Source: Nematopogon swammerdamellus
Taxonomy: Eukaryota > Arthropoda > Insecta > Lepidoptera > Adelidae
NCBI GenBank assembly: GCA_946902875.1
Contig: OX336343.1
Coordinates: forward strand, 22,181,596-22,245,595
Length of the DNA: 64,000 bases
Direction of reading: 5' to 3'
Made by a program: the position numbers and the translations under genes. Shown piece by piece: positions 10,825 to 22,600 of the stretch (positions are counted from its first letter, which is position 1; the number at the start of each line of letters is the position of its first letter). The notes below the pieces were generated by a model, which worked only from the letters and a program-made list of their open reading frames with translations, ran no database searches and was not told where the DNA came from.

Positions 10825-11150
10825 ATTTTATCGGCTTCGCTTGCGTGAAATTCGTATCTAAAAAGAAGAGAGTAAGTAAGCCCGCTACCGTAGGTACCTT
10901 TACTTCACCTTTCAGCGCGCGGAACAATTCGGTTTGTATGAGAGGCACATCTTAGCGTAACCGGAACAAAATTTTATTTAGCCTATCCTGAGTCCCGTAT
11001 AGTTATATATGTATGTGCTTGTACTAAGTTTCATCAAATTCGGATGATCGGTTTAAGAGTTATGGAGGAACATACATACATACATACATGCACAAAAGAT
11101 TTCTAAAAATAGTCAATTCAGATTTAGTATCATACATAGAGACTATAAAC
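10825..11150 (+). repeat. lepidopteran repeat family G
   Basis: GCTTCGCTTGCGTGAAATTC, TTCAGCGCGCGGAACAATTC, TCGGATGATCGGTTTAAGAG and a (CATA)n run before AAAGATTTCTAAAAATAGTC. Confidence 0.75.
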
Positions 11151-11457
11151 GCAATCTCATAAAACAAAGTAACTTACTCCATGACCATCCGTCCCTTACA
11201 GATTTATTAATAGTACCTACCTATTGATATTGATAACCAGAAGAGCACTAAGTAATTCTTATAAAAATTCCCGTTAGGTTGACTAATATTAATGTTAACT
11301 CTTTGTATTTCAAATCGAGGAAAAACCACGAGGTCTGCGCTGTTCTTGTACGCACGTGATAATAAAAATAGATTTTAACCTATACTATATTATTGGTTTC
11401 ATAGAAATAAATTGTGTGTGTAGGTATGTTTTATATAACATGTAATGGTTGGCTACG

Positions 11458-11755
11458 TCACAGATTACTTAATAGTTACTTCGTAACAGATAAATCACTC
11501 CATAGAAAATGTTCCTACCTTCGGGCTTTAATAGCCTACTGCTTCACGTCGCCAATCGCTGCGTGCGAAAATGTACCTTAACAATCGATTGTAAAGTGCT
11601 TATTGCTTTGCAGCTGCGCGCAGTTGCGTGGGCGAGCGTCTATGTATACTTCGCCCGGCTGATGAATTTCCACTGAAATAGACCGCCGGCGGCCCATCGG
11701 GCGGTAGGTAGTTAGCGCGCGCAAGTACATACAGTGCGTGAGGCCTGGCTACGTT
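11458..11755 (-). repeat. 300-bp repeat family F, antisense
   Basis: ACAGATTACTTAATAGTTAC to AGTGCGTGAGGCCTGG. About 290 bp shared with 13795-14085 and 37345-37690 (both plus). No coding capacity, clear inverted ends or known class. Confidence 0.8.
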
Positions 11756-11765
11756 AACTACCTAC

Positions 11766-12160
11766 TACAGTCAGTCAGTCAGTCAGTCAGCGTGTAAGCG
11801 TCCACTGCTGGACATACGCCTCTCCAATTTTCCTCCAGGCCGGGAGGCCTTCAGCGGTACAGAACCACTGCTTTCCGCCGACGTACTTGATGTCGCCGTC
11901 CCACCTGGCGGGTGATCTTCCCTCACTCCGTTTTCCTGTCCACGGCCGCCAGTGTAGGACACGGTTACTCCAACGGTCGCCGTTGAGCTTAGTCACCCGG
12001 TATCCAATATCGACTACTCTGGTGCGTCGGCGGATCGCCTCGTTACGCACCATATCACGTAGCGATATTCCCACTCTCGCTCCATTGCTCGCTGGGCAAC
12101 TTTCAACCTTTGGACAACAGCGACCGTCAGAGTCCACGTTTCACACCCGTACGTCATAAG
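11766..12160 (-). pseudogene. LINE 3' end (RTE-like C-terminus)
   Basis: The minus strand encodes MVRNEAIRRRTRVVDIGYRV, TKLNGDRWSNRVLHWRP, SPARWDGDIKYVGGK and AWRKIGEAYVQQWT, the C-terminal signature of RTE/CR1-like lepidopteran LINEs, and ends at a (CAGT)n tail (11768-11790). Frame intact over 116 codons but 5' truncated. Confidence 0.75.
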
Positions 12161-12249
12161 CGGGAGGATGTACTGGTCATATATACGGGTTTTTAAATTT
12201 TACAGAAAAGGTTAGACCTCAACCACATCGCAACTCAGTGAACTAGATA

Positions 12250-12410
12250 CCATTATTTTGGTCGTGTCAATTGTGTCAGTGCTTCCTTTTTGTTCGCGCC
12301 GGCTACACTGAACCGGACGAAAATAACTATTTATACAGCCATATTCCCTTCTTACCTTGCTAGGTGGTAGGGTTTATCCCGCCCGGGTTGATACCAACGC
12401 ACCAGTGGCG
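12250..12410. repeat. SINE family A fragments, rearranged
   Basis: Antisense GTGTCAGTGCTTCC...GCCGGCTACACTGAACCGGA (12263-12345) meets sense CTAGGTGGTAGGGTTTATCC (12358-12400): two broken pieces head to head. Confidence 0.7.
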
Positions 12411-12504
12411 TGGCGTGAAAATTTGACTGAGGGAAGCCGGAGGCACATACATCATGTAGGTTAGATATAATAGAGTGCGTACTGACTGCGTGCATAGTAT
12501 TTTT

Positions 12505-12902
12505 TTTTATTTAATCCGGTATGGGTGGCTGAGTCGGAGGGGCCAAAGCACATGCTCTAACCAGCCAATATCACCTCCGAGAAGGTAGGTGTCATACCGG
12601 AGACTTCCCTGGATTGCTGGCTATACTGGACTAGAGGAGAACACAACCGAGGTTGCTTGCGGCCATCTTACATCCAGTACGGTGGTACCAACCCAGTCGG
12701 CTACAATTTGAGCCTACCACCTAGTAAGGGGCAAGGGAAGGGACCTACAGTTTTACACCGGTTCCGAACGGTGAAGCAGCGGGTGTAGGTATGCATGTAA
12801 ATTTTTTCGTCAGAAAAAACTCATTGGTACACGCCGACCGGATTCGAACCTCGGACCTCCCGCATGAGAAGCCGATGCCCAAACCACTCGGCCACCCGCC
12901 GC
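12505..12902 (-). mobile_element. tRNA-derived SINE family C, full length
   Basis: Antisense. The tRNA-like head at the right (CGGGTGGCCGAGTGGTTTGG with GGTCCGAGGTTCGAATCC B box, complement at 12845-12902), a central GTAAAACTGTAGGTCCCTTC shared with family A, body ending ATGGGTGGCTGAGTCGGAGG in complement. Confidence 0.88.
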
Positions 12903-12914
12903 TTAAAAGGGAAT

Positions 12915-13110
12915 TGTATGAACGCCACGCCACTGCAACGCACTGAATGAAACACCGGTCGAAGCGGCTTAGCAGGTAAATAGTTCGTGTTTTCCATCCA
13001 GTTCAGTGTAGCCGACATGAAATGAACTGAAGCACTGACATGGCACCTAGTTAACCCGGTGTTATGGGCTGACATCACGGATGCTGTAGGTGATGTAGCC
13101 AACCGTATCA
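12915..13110 (+). repeat. SINE family A, 3' half
   Basis: GCACTGAATGAAACACCGGT through GGCTGACATCACGGATGCTG to TGATGTAGCCAACCGTATCA; no poly-A. Confidence 0.8.
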
Positions 13111-13262
13111 ATCCGTATCTCGATACACGCTCCGATTCGCACTTTTTTTCTTTTACAATTAATTGGCTTGAGGATGCTAGGTCATGGGTTGTAGATGCTG
13201 CTCAGAATACCCGGACGTCTGATATTAACAAATTATTGTTAAAAGCCCTAAAAAGAAATTAA
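13110..13262 (+). other. short open reading frame of unknown origin
   Basis: Downstream of a SINE fragment, 50 codons read NPYLDTRSDSHFFSFTINWL, EDARSWVVDAAQNTRTSDIN, KLLLKALKRN and stop. The composition is protein-like rather than low-complexity, but no family is recognised; perhaps the tail of a retroelement ORF. Confidence 0.25.
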
Positions 13263-13620
13263 ATATGTGCCACCCATATGCCACAATACAACCTGCTCCG
13301 GAGCGCCCTATACACCTTGTTACTGCCGCAACTAGGTGCTGCGCCAGTATTTTCCTTTGGTTGTAACGGTTACAATGATCTGGATGGAAAACATGGACAA
13401 TTTTCTATACAGCCATTACGGCCGAGCATCTTTCAGTGCAGTTCATTCATACGAAAATGTGGCAATTTATTTAAACCAACAATACCTACACAGATAATTT
13501 GCCACTTCATGTGAAAAGATAACTTTGGAATGACTCACTTGACTCAACCAATACTACATTTCATTTCATTTATTATTCGATATTTAATTAATTAATCATT
13601 AAATAAGCCAACTCTCAAAG

Positions 13621-13800
13621 GCGGTGAGTGGCCGAGTGGTCTGGGCGTCGCCTTGTCTTGCGAGAGGTCCGAGGTTCGAATTCAACTGGCGTGTACAAAT
13701 GAGATTTTTCGGATTGGAAAAAAAAATTATGTGCATACATTCACCCACTGCTCCATGGTTCCGATTCCATGTAAAAAATGTACGTCCACCGGCAGGCCTC
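13621..13800 (+). repeat. SINE family C, 5' (tRNA-like) half
   Basis: GAGTGGCCGAGTGGTCTGGG (A box) and GAGGTCCGAGGTTCGAATTC (B box), then a diverged central part (GTTCCGATTCCATG). The head is tRNA-like but lacks a foldable acceptor stem. Confidence 0.78.
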
Positions 13801-14085
13801 ACGCACTCTATGTACTTGCGCGCGCTAACTACCTACCGCCCGACGGGCCGCCGGCGGTCTATTTCAGTGGTAATTCATCAGCCGCGCGAAGTATACATAG
13901 ACGCTCGGCCATGCAACTGCGCGCAGCTGCAAAGCAATAACCACTTCACACTCGATCGTTTAGGTACATTTTCGCACGCAACGATTGGCGATGTGAAGCA
14001 GTAGGCTATTAAAGCCCGAAGGTAGGAACATTTTCTATGAAGTGATTTATCTGTTACGAAGTAACTATTAAGTAATCTGTGCCAC
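13795..14085 (+). repeat. 300-bp repeat family F
   Basis: GCCTCACGCACTCTATGTAC to AGTAACTATTAAGTAATCTG; inverted relative to the 11.5-kb copy, abutting the SINE C head. Confidence 0.8.
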
Positions 14086-14159
14086 CGGGTTGACTGTAGG
14101 AAATTGCCTAAGGTAATAAGCCCGCTCTAGCCAAACCATTAAGTGGCTAATGTATATTA

Positions 14160-14440
14160 TTATTCTATCCATTTATTCACACATCAATTTACAATAATTT
14201 TACAATAACATATTATACAAAAATTATAGGTATCTAAATTTATTATAAAAGAAAAGGAGTTTCCACCACCGGCGGCGGGGCGAACAGGCTACCGATGGTC
14301 GGGCCCTAGGGAGAGAAACCTCCGGACGATGCGCGCAGTGTCGAGCAGGGCTGCCTTCTGGATCTGGCCCTTGACCCAACCACTCAGCGAGGGCCTCGGA
14401 ATGTGATGACAACTCAAAGCCAGGATTACTACGTACTGTC
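14160..14440 (-). pseudogene. LINE 3'-terminal fragment
   Basis: The minus strand contains a diverged LINE C-terminus (SHSEALAEWLGQGPDPEG region, then RARPSVACSPRRRWW in one frame) and an AT-rich 3' UTR with AATAAA near the left. Too short and frameshifted to assign a clade. Confidence 0.45.
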
Positions 14441-14629
14441 ACGGGATATTGAATAGGTCTTCAACTCTAGTGTCGTTGGTCCGCTGCTTGGCCATTGACA
14501 ATTTTAACAGCACAGACACAATGCAACGCGCTAATGGTCTGGCCCGTCGTCACACAAAAAGAACGGAGCGGCAATAGCGAGTGAGGGCAACGATTGCGGA
14601 GGTAAGATATTTGTGGAATATTAATGTGG

Positions 14630-14915
14630 TACTGTGTGGGGTCAGTACTTAAAAACGGTAGCCCCACTGCACCTCTCCATGTGCATATCGTAAAAAGCGA
14701 CCAAGATGCCTCGCTAAAGGGCGACAGGGTAGCCTCCCCGTGCATGGAGTAAACGGGAACTAACGGATAAGGACAAGATAGAGCTAAAGGGGGACAGGCC
14801 AGCCACCTCTCACCTTGGCACGAAGAACTGAGTCATGCAGCAGGTGGGTCTTCGTGTCTCCACTTGCTGCTTGATAGTTATCTTGCCCAAATACTTTGCT
14901 AAACGTAACAAATAT
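14630..14915 (+). repeat. SINE-like family D, sense, with shared head
   Basis: TACTGTGTGGGGTCAGTACT head, then GGGCGACAGGGTAGCC, CTCTCACCTTGGCACGA, CATGCAGCAGGTGGGTCTTC, TTGCTGCTTGATAGTTATCT. Confidence 0.8.
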
Positions 14916-15179
14916 AAACATTAAATTTTACTCCACAAGCAAATAACTTGGATGGAAAATTCGATTGGGTCGTGAAAACGAAATCACTTCGAATTTGCTG
15001 ACGCATCATCTTTCGAAACCCTCGCCTCAGCTAAGGATAAAACTGGCACAATAAAAATTTAAAAAATGTCACAATGAAATGAGCAAGCCTGCAGAAACAC
15101 TAATCGATGCTTAACCAGCAGCCCAGATTTTAATTGTCGATGCAGAACTTAAAAACGCATAGAGCAACAGTCCGTACAG

Positions 15180-15350
15180 GATGTAAGACGGCCGCATAGC
15201 AACCTCGGTTGTGTTCTCCTCTAGGCAAGTATAGCCAGCAATCCAGGGAAGTCTCCAGTATGGCACCTACTTTCTCGGAGGTGATATTGGCTAGTCAGAG
15301 CATGTGCTTTGGCCCCTCTGACTCGGTCACCCATACCGGATTACATAAAA
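15180..15350 (+). repeat. SINE family C, 3' half
   Basis: ATAGCAACCTCGGTTGTGTT, CAATCCAGGGAAGTCTCCAG, AGAGCATGTGCTTTGGCCCC, ending ATACCGGATTACATAAAAAA. Confidence 0.85.
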
Positions 15351-15499
15351 AAATAAAAAAAGAGCAATAATATACGGGCATATAGTCCAACGTACAACGG
15401 ACCGTCTTGAGGTCTCAGTGCGGAGAATGGCCCACCCGTCTTCCCAAGAGGCTGGGCAGCAAACAACAACAACAACGGGCATATAGAGAGATGGTCTAA

Positions 15500-15655
15500 A
15501 ATGCATAATCATCATCATCATCATCATCATCAGCCTGTATTTGTCCACTGCTGGACATATGCCTCTCCCAAGGCACGCCACCACACGCGGTCTTCCGCTC
15601 TTGTCATCCATCCACTCCCGGCTACCTTTTTTAGGTCATCTGTCCACCTAGCCAA
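15500..15655 (-). repeat. RTE-like LINE 3' end with (ATC)n tail
   Basis: (ATC)n at 15507-15531 then CAGCCTGTATTTGTCCACTG and CTGGACATATGCCTCTCC, the antisense 3' end of a common lepidopteran LINE. Confidence 0.75.
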
Positions 15656-15779
15656 TAAATAAATAATACCATAATAATACCATATATGCATAATACCTAC
15701 TCTAAAATAAGTGAGTCCGACTTAAACTTAAAATTTTAACTGGATTTAGACGTATCAGCCAAGACTGCCTGTCTAAAAT

Positions 15780-16200
15780 AAATAAAAATAAATAAATGAA
15801 ATAAAAAAATAAAAATTTAACCCTAGAGTTGAAGGCGGTCGGTTATTTTTGCTTGCTTTAGCACCACCGCCTTCAACTCTAGGGTTCGATTTTTATTTTT
15901 TTATTTCATACATTTTTGAAGGCGGTTTTTATATTTTTTTAAATAGTTTTTTATTTCACAGTTTTTTTAGTAATTTTTATTTGCTATTAATGTACTCGGC
16001 GGAATCGCTCGGCCTTCGGCCTCGCGAATCCGCCTCGCTTTCCAATCCGATCTTGACCAAAAAAAAAAAATGGGACCACCTTGGAGCTAGACTGAACCGA
16101 ACACAAAAAGATTCATCGAAATCGGTTCACGATTGGGGAAGATATTGCTGAACATACATAAAAAAAAATACATACATAGAACCTCCTCCTTTTTTGAAGT
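15780..16200 (+). repeat. dispersed repeat family E, short copy
   Basis: Inverted arms at 15819-15839 and 15866-15886 (ACCCTAGAGTTGAAGGCGG) with a short loop, followed by GTACTCGGCGGAATCGCTCG and a tract ending CTCCTTTTTTGAAGTCGGTT, as in the 39-kb copy. Confidence 0.65.
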
Positions 16201-16454
16201 CGGTTAACAAATACATAACGTCGCAGGGTGGGAACGCGATGCATAGGTCGCAACGCGCAGCAAATCATGTTTGCGAACAAACAACGACATATATAAATAC
16301 ACACTTGAAAAGATGAGGCCCACTGCATCTCTCCCTGTGCATGACATAAAAGGTGACTAAGAAATATAATTAATATTTTATTCATTTATTTAAAATAATT
16401 TTAGCAAGTCCTCAAGCAGCAGCGTACACTAAAATGACGGATCCGGCACGCCGC

Positions 16455-16726
16455 ACGTCGCGGACAACATCCGTAATGTCAGCCCATAACACCGGATGAA
16501 CTTGATGCCACATCAGTGCTTCCCTTCGGTCGTGCCGGCTACACGGAACTGGATGGAAAACACAAACTATTTACATAGCCGTTTCGACCGACCTTTCATT
16601 CAGTGCGGTGGTACCAACCCGGGCGGGTTAAACCCTACCACCTAGTAAGGTAAGAAGGGAGTCATATCCCTTAGTCGCCTTTTACGACATACACGGGGAG
16701 AGATGCAGTGGGGCTATTCTTTTATC
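16455..16726 (-). repeat. SINE family A, GTACTGTG head, antisense
   Basis: ACATCCGTAATGTCAGCCCA, TTAAACCCTACCACCTAGTA, AGTCGCCTTTTACGACATAC, GTGGGGCTATTCTTT. A second diverged head piece follows at 16755-16810. Confidence 0.85.
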
Positions 16727-17129
16727 ATCCGTCATGCATGACGGACGTCGTGGACAAACGACGTTAGTCGCCTTTACTATATACTCGGCGAGAGATGCAT
16801 TGGGGCTATCGCACCGAACCCATAGGGTAAGTGAGCACGTAAGGAGTAGGCTTGGCAGGTGCCCGGGATTTCCGGGATTATCCCGGGGCTAGGCTCCAAT
16901 GTCCCATGTCCCGGGCGAAGGGTAATTTTGTCCCGGAGAGTGCAATTTATCCCGGGAAGAGTCCAGATGCCAAATTAGCAATTTCCTTCTTTCAATTTAG
17001 TGTAGCTTACTAAAGTTGTTCGCTTTAAAAGAAACGCTAAAAGTTTGCGGTAAAAATTAAAGCAGAAAAATATTGATCTTTTCTTTCTCCATCATATTTA
17101 TGAAGGACTGCAGTAGTAGATAGATATTT

Positions 17130-17424
17130 GTCAGCCTCGATAGCTCAGTGGTGCAGACAGTCAACTGTCGCTATTGAATGTTAAGCAACGCTGGGTGCGG
17201 TCAGTACTTGGATGGGTGACCGCTGACCGTTGGAGGCTGACCGAGGTTCGGATTCCTCGTAAAACTGTAGGTCCCTTCCCTCCTAATCTTACTTGGTGGT
17301 AGGGTTTAACCCGCCCGGGTTGGTACCACCGCACTGAATGAAACGTCGGTCTAAACGGCTATGTAAATAGTTTGTGTTTTCCGACGAGTTCAGTGTAGCC
17401 GGCACGATCAAAGGGGGAAGCACT
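17130..17424 (+). mobile_element. 5S/tRNA-headed SINE, 5' part (split by LINE)
   Basis: It begins GTCAGCCTCGATAGCTCAGT (tRNA-like A box). A 5S rRNA-like internal-promoter block GTTAAGCAACGCTGGGTGC and GGATGGGTGACCGC follows, then a tRNA-like B box GAGGTTCGGATTCC, then the shared central domain. The 3' part resumes at 23326. The outer flanks AGATATT / AGATATG suggest a short SINE target duplication. Confidence 0.9.
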
Positions 17425-18030
17425 CTACCAAGAGCTTCTCCTGCGAGCATTGTGACGGGCAACAAAGCCGCGGTCTAAATCCAGCCCATCCTCATTCCCC
17501 AGTACCCAACCCTCACCGGCCACCTATCTTACCCATCCCATCTTGCCCTCTCCTGACGCATGCGATGCTGTGGACAAGTCGCTGCGCCCCCGCCATCGCT
17601 AAGATATGCTGGATGGCGGTGCTATTGTCCACCCACGTGTGTACCGCCGTGCGTGGAGACCCGTAAGGATGGGCTGTGGTGTCTGGCAGGATGAGGAAGC
17701 CCCAACACTCCTGCTTTGGCATCACGCCGCTCACCCGAAACGGGAGGCCGTGTACAGCCGAACACGGTCAACCGGCGGAAACTAGCCCGTCCTCAACGGC
17801 TAGAATCGGTTAGGATCTCGCGGCCAAACGGGGGACGCAGCGGGGTGGGAGGACGCACGGCGTGTCCCACCCTTCCCTGCTCGTGTCTTCCTGGTCGCGG
17901 GTGACTATACCCGCTAGTTAACCCTGAGGTCAGGCGCAATGCTCGGTGGGCAGCAGCGCGTCTGGTCCTCCCTACTTAGGACTCCGTGGCGGGTGGGGAT
18001 GCTAGCGGGCGAAGCAAACAAAAAACAATT

Positions 18031-19641
18031 ATGGACCAAATAAATAAACCAACACGCCGTACACCCTCGGGTGATGAAGGAGACGTGAGTCAGTCTGCCG
18101 CTTTGGCACGACTGACGGTGGGGGAGCCTGCTGCTTTGGCGCGGCTTCTCCAAGAGCAATCAGCATTAACAACATCTAACATAAACCCCCCCAACCCTCT
18201 CCTGCAACACCGGGCCCTTTCTCTGTCGCGGTCTGACGCACCCACACAGGGTCAGAGGATCGTGGCGGGAACTGGGACCGAATTTCGGGCCCCACCTTCG
18301 TTGCCGACTGTCGCACCTTCTCAGGGGCACATGACAGCGACGAGGTCGGGGACCGGGTGGACGCCCTTTGAGCCGCAGCATGCGCCAAAGGGTCCACAGC
18401 AGCAGAGGGACTCGCAAATGGTGATAGCTCAATCACCAGGAGCGGGGGCACCAAGTAGCAGCAGCTGGACCTTGGTGGCAAGGCCATCAAAAAAGCAGAG
18501 ACAACGAGAAAAGAAGCGGTCGGAGGCCAAGCGCCCCCCACCACACGAGGGACCCTCAGTGGAAGAGCCCTCACGGGTGGGGGCTGCGAAGCCGACGACA
18601 GCCGGGACCAGCAAAACCCAGAAACGGCAGACTCAAGAAGGGACCAAATCGGGAGCCAAACCACCGCCGCGACAGCAGACAGCGCGACAAAAAAGGGATC
18701 GCCCAGTTTCGACCCCATCACCAAAAGAGATGAAGCGGTCGAAGCTGGTAGACCAGTCATCTCGCACTAAAACAACCATTAGCTACGCGGAAGCTACGAC
18801 AGGCGTCGAGCTAGCCGTGGCAATCACCCTCTCGCCCTCTGCTGACATCACGGAGGTCGAGTTCAAATCAATAAAGGACACCATCCACGATAAGATAGAC
18901 GACACTTGCTTGGACATCTCAAACGTCGATTTTGAAAACCCAGAGACACCGTCGTTCCAGGGCAAAATGTTCCTGTGCGACGGTGCCATAAAAATGGCGT
19001 TTGTAGATGAACGCAGTGTCGGCTGGATGAAGCGGACCATCTTGACAATGACGTCACCACGACCAGGCCACACCCTCACCTTGGTGGGGCAATCGGAACT
19101 ACAAGCAAAATTCAAAGCCGGTCTTTTCCTTCCTGACTTTGATAAGCCAGCAATCAGGGCCCACGCTCTCCTCACTGCGTGCAATGCAAAGTGGTACAGG
19201 ATCGATCGCTGGTCCCTGTACAATGTAACAGCCTACGGACCTGAAGAACGCTCCCCAGGCATGTTCCTCACCCTGGGTGTACCCAGGGATGAGGTCAAAA
19301 AGGTCATGGAGAGGGGGAGGCAGGTAAGCTTCCGGTCAGGAGCAATTTACCTGCGGTTCTTCACGAACGATGGCCTGAGCGACTATCCTCCGACTGACCC
19401 GGAGCTGAAGACCACGGCGATAGCTCCAACGGACCCAACGGCAGCAGTGCCAATGGACACTACCACACCGGATACCGTAGGTAAGCAGGCGTCGGTCCCC
19501 TATATACCTCCCCAACCCCAGCCAAGCTGGGGGACAAGGGTAGAGGATATGGAGGAATCGACGCAATCATCAACAGCATCAGAAGACGTTGTGGACAGGG
19601 AAGAGGAAGATCGCATCCTTCACTCCCCTGACCACAACTAA
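18031..19641 (+). CDS. LINE ORF1 protein (RNA-binding, DUF4780-like)
   Basis: The frame is open from 17986 (GTG), but the first ATG is at 18031, giving about 536 residues. The N-terminal half is low-complexity and rich in Pro, Ser, Gln and Lys/Arg clusters (KKQRQREKKRSEAKR). The C-terminal third is compact: FQGKMFLCDGAIKMAFVDER, WMKRTIL, an LTLVGQSELQAKFKAGLFLP stretch, KWYRIDRWS, then a GAIYLRFF end. This pattern resembles DUF4780 domains seen in arthropod retroelement proteins (from memory). No CCHC zinc knuckle is present, which is unusual for this LINE group. The expected role is chaperoning the element RNA. It overlaps the ORF2 frame by about 50 nt. Confidence 0.8.
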   Translation: MDQINKPTRRTPSGDEGDVSQSAALARLTVGEPAALARLLQEQSALTTSNINPPNPLLQHRALSLSRSDAPTQGQRIVAGTGTEFRAPPSLPTVAPSQGHMTATRSGTGWTPFEPQHAPKGPQQQRDSQMVIAQSPGAGAPSSSSWTLVARPSKKQRQREKKRSEAKRPPPHEGPSVEEPSRVGAAKPTTAGTSKTQKRQTQEGTKSGAKPPPRQQTARQKRDRPVSTPSPKEMKRSKLVDQSSRTKTTISYAEATTGVELAVAITLSPSADITEVEFKSIKDTIHDKIDDTCLDISNVDFENPETPSFQGKMFLCDGAIKMAFVDERSVGWMKRTILTMTSPRPGHTLTLVGQSELQAKFKAGLFLPDFDKPAIRAHALLTACNAKWYRIDRWSLYNVTAYGPEERSPGMFLTLGVPRDEVKKVMERGRQVSFRSGAIYLRFFTNDGLSDYPPTDPELKTTAIAPTDPTAAVPMDTTTPDTVGKQASVPYIPPQPQPSWGTRVEDMEESTQSSTASEDVVDREEEDRILHSPDHN

Positions 19642-22600
19642 GGTAATACAGTGTAACCTCCAGCACAGCCAATCTGCGACGGCTACACTACGCAGACAGC
19701 TGGAGGTACACGATAGCACAATCGCGCTTATCCAAGAGCCGTGGATACGAAAAAGCGCAATTTGCGGACTTGGAAACGGAGGTAAGATTTTTATAAATCC
19801 CACTGTCAGCAATCCACGAACATGCATTTACATACCTAAACACATGTCAGCATTATTACTAACCGAATTCTGTTCCAGAAATTTAACAGCAGTCACCTTA
19901 CAACACAAAGGTGACACAACACTATCTAAGCCGGTCGTACTGGTGTCGGCATATATGCCTCTAGACGAGGAACTACCGCCGGTCGAACTACAAGAGTTGG
20001 TACGACACTGCGAAGCACAGAAGATCGACATCATCATAGCCACGGACTCCAATGCACACCACACACTCTGGGGGAGTCCAGACAACAACAAAAGAGGTGA
20101 GGATCTGATTGAATTTCTCTTCACATCTAATCTGGAACTTCTGAACAGAGGGGCTGAACCGACGTTTGTTTCCTCAAGGTACCAAACCATAATCGACTTA
20201 ACCTTAGCCTCCACAGGAGCGGCGGCACTAACATCTGACTGGCATGTATCAACAGATGTATCATGCTCAGACCACCGCTACATCTACTTCAACATCAAAT
20301 GGACAACAGACAAGACAATAGACAAATGGCGCAATCCGCGCAAAACCAATGTCACAGCATACAAAGAACAGATAGACAGGGACATCAGAAGAATACCACT
20401 ACTTCCGATGGATTCCACGACAAAGAACATAGAAATTAACGTGAACAACCTAACAAACAGCATCGCAGATATCTTCAAGAAGACATGCCCAGAAATAGAA
20501 GCAAACAGCGACAAAAAGGGTAGGTGGTGGAACCCGGAGCTGGAAAAGATAAAGAAAAAAGTGGGAAAGCTCTTCAATAGGGCCATGAACACTAGGACAG
20601 AAGCGGACTGGGAGGCATACACGCAAGCCAGGACCCACTACAAGCAGAGAATACAATTCCACAAAAGACAATCATGGAGACGCTTCTGTGGAAACATAGC
20701 AAGCAACAACGAAGCCTCTAAAGTGAGGAAAATACTAGCAAAAGACAAACACTGTGAGATGGGTTCACTGAAAAAACCGGATGGGACTTACGCTAGATCG
20801 GAGTCAGACATAAGAGCAATACTACTGGAGACACACTTTCCAGGGTGCGAAATAAAGGAGGCAACATCATGGGCAGTAGCTCCGGACAACTATAGCAAAC
20901 CGAATCCGGAGGACTGGAGAATAGCCAGCGAGATTATAACACACGAAAAAGTCCATTGGGCCATAAACACCTTCCGTCCATTCAAATCGCCAGGACTGGA
21001 TGGGATCTTTCCCGCTCTCCTACAGTGGGGAGACAGACAGATCTCGTACACGCTGGTAGAAATATACAGAGCCTGTATAGCACATAAACACGTGCCAACT
21101 GCATGGAGGGAAGTGAAAGCCATCTTCATCCCGAAGCCAGGGAGAAGCGACTACACACTGGCGAAATCATACAGACCAATAAGTCTGACTTCATTCCTAC
21201 TAAAAACCTTAGAAAGACTTTGCGACAGATTCATAAGAGATGGGCCTTTAAAAATTAAGCCGCTCAATGTCAACCAGCACGCGTACTGCGCAGGTAGATC
21301 TACAGAATCAGCACTGCACAGCGTTGTATCGAAGATAGACAATGCACTAAGCAACAAACATTCTAGTATTGGCACATTCATTGACATTGAAGGAGCTTTC
21401 GACCGGACATCCTTCAAATGTATAAACAATAGTCTGGTAATGTTTGGCGTCCCACATACGTTAACGCAATGGATCAACAATATGCTAAGCACACGGGCAG
21501 TACAAATAACAATCAACAACACAACTAGAGCGATAGTAGCAAAGGGGTGCCCACAAGGGGGTGTGCTCTCCCCACTACTGTGGGACATGGTCGTGGACAG
21601 TCTGATAAGTAGGCTGAACGAAATCGGCTATTACACGGTAGGCTACGCAGACGACATAGTCATAATCATCAACGGCAGCAATGAAAAGATCATATGTGAA
21701 CTCATGCAGAGCGCACTGCAAACAACAGAAAGATGGTGTACAGACAATGAACTAGCCATAAATCCGGCGAAAACAGAGCTGGTTCTGTTCACCAATAAGA
21801 GAAAACTCGCACCAGACCTACCAATGCCCAAACTATTTGGGGAACCTCTCAAACTATCACCGGAGGTAAAATACCTAGGTGTGATTCTGGATAGCAAACT
21901 AAACTGGGATAAACACCTGACCAACAAGATAAACAAAGCTAAAATCACATTCTGGCAATGTAGAAGAATGTTGGGTAAAACATGGGGATTACAACCGCAC
22001 ATAATACAATGGCTGTATACAACAGTCATCAGACCGATGCTAACATATGGCGCGATTGTGTGGTGGTCAAGGACCAAACTTACAACCGCACAACAGAAGC
22101 TTCAAAGCCTACAAAGGCTAGCGTGTGTATCAACAACTGGCTGCATGAGAACAACCCCAACGGCGGCACTGGAGGTGCTACTGGGAATACTACCGCTGCA
22201 CATCTTCGTACAACAGGAGGCAACGGCAGCAGCTTTCAGACTAAAACTATCTGGTACCTGGGGTAACAACCCAGGCAGGCACGGTACCAGCCTAACAGAC
22301 GCAATTAAACAAAAACCAATGCTAACAGCTATATGTGACACAATACCGGCCACACATATCTTTGTTAAGGGATACAACATACAACTCTACGAAGAGCAGA
22401 AGAATTCCACACGCGAAATAGACGTCTACACGGATGGATCCAAAACAGCAAATGGAACAGGAGCCGGCATATTCTCAATGGACCTAAACATTAGGTCAGC
22501 CATGCCACTGGGCAAGTACAACAGCATATTCCAAGCCGAATGTGTTGCAATAACACAAGCAGCATACAGCATAGCAAACAAAAAGATCAAGGAGTATGGC

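Noticed and set aside
12821..13111. 96-codon minus-strand frame
   Set aside because: Runs through SINE A and SINE C pieces; such frames recur in every copy of these repeats.
18176..18760. 194-codon minus-strand frame opposite LINE ORF1
   Set aside because: Antisense shadow of ORF1; low-complexity composition and no motif.
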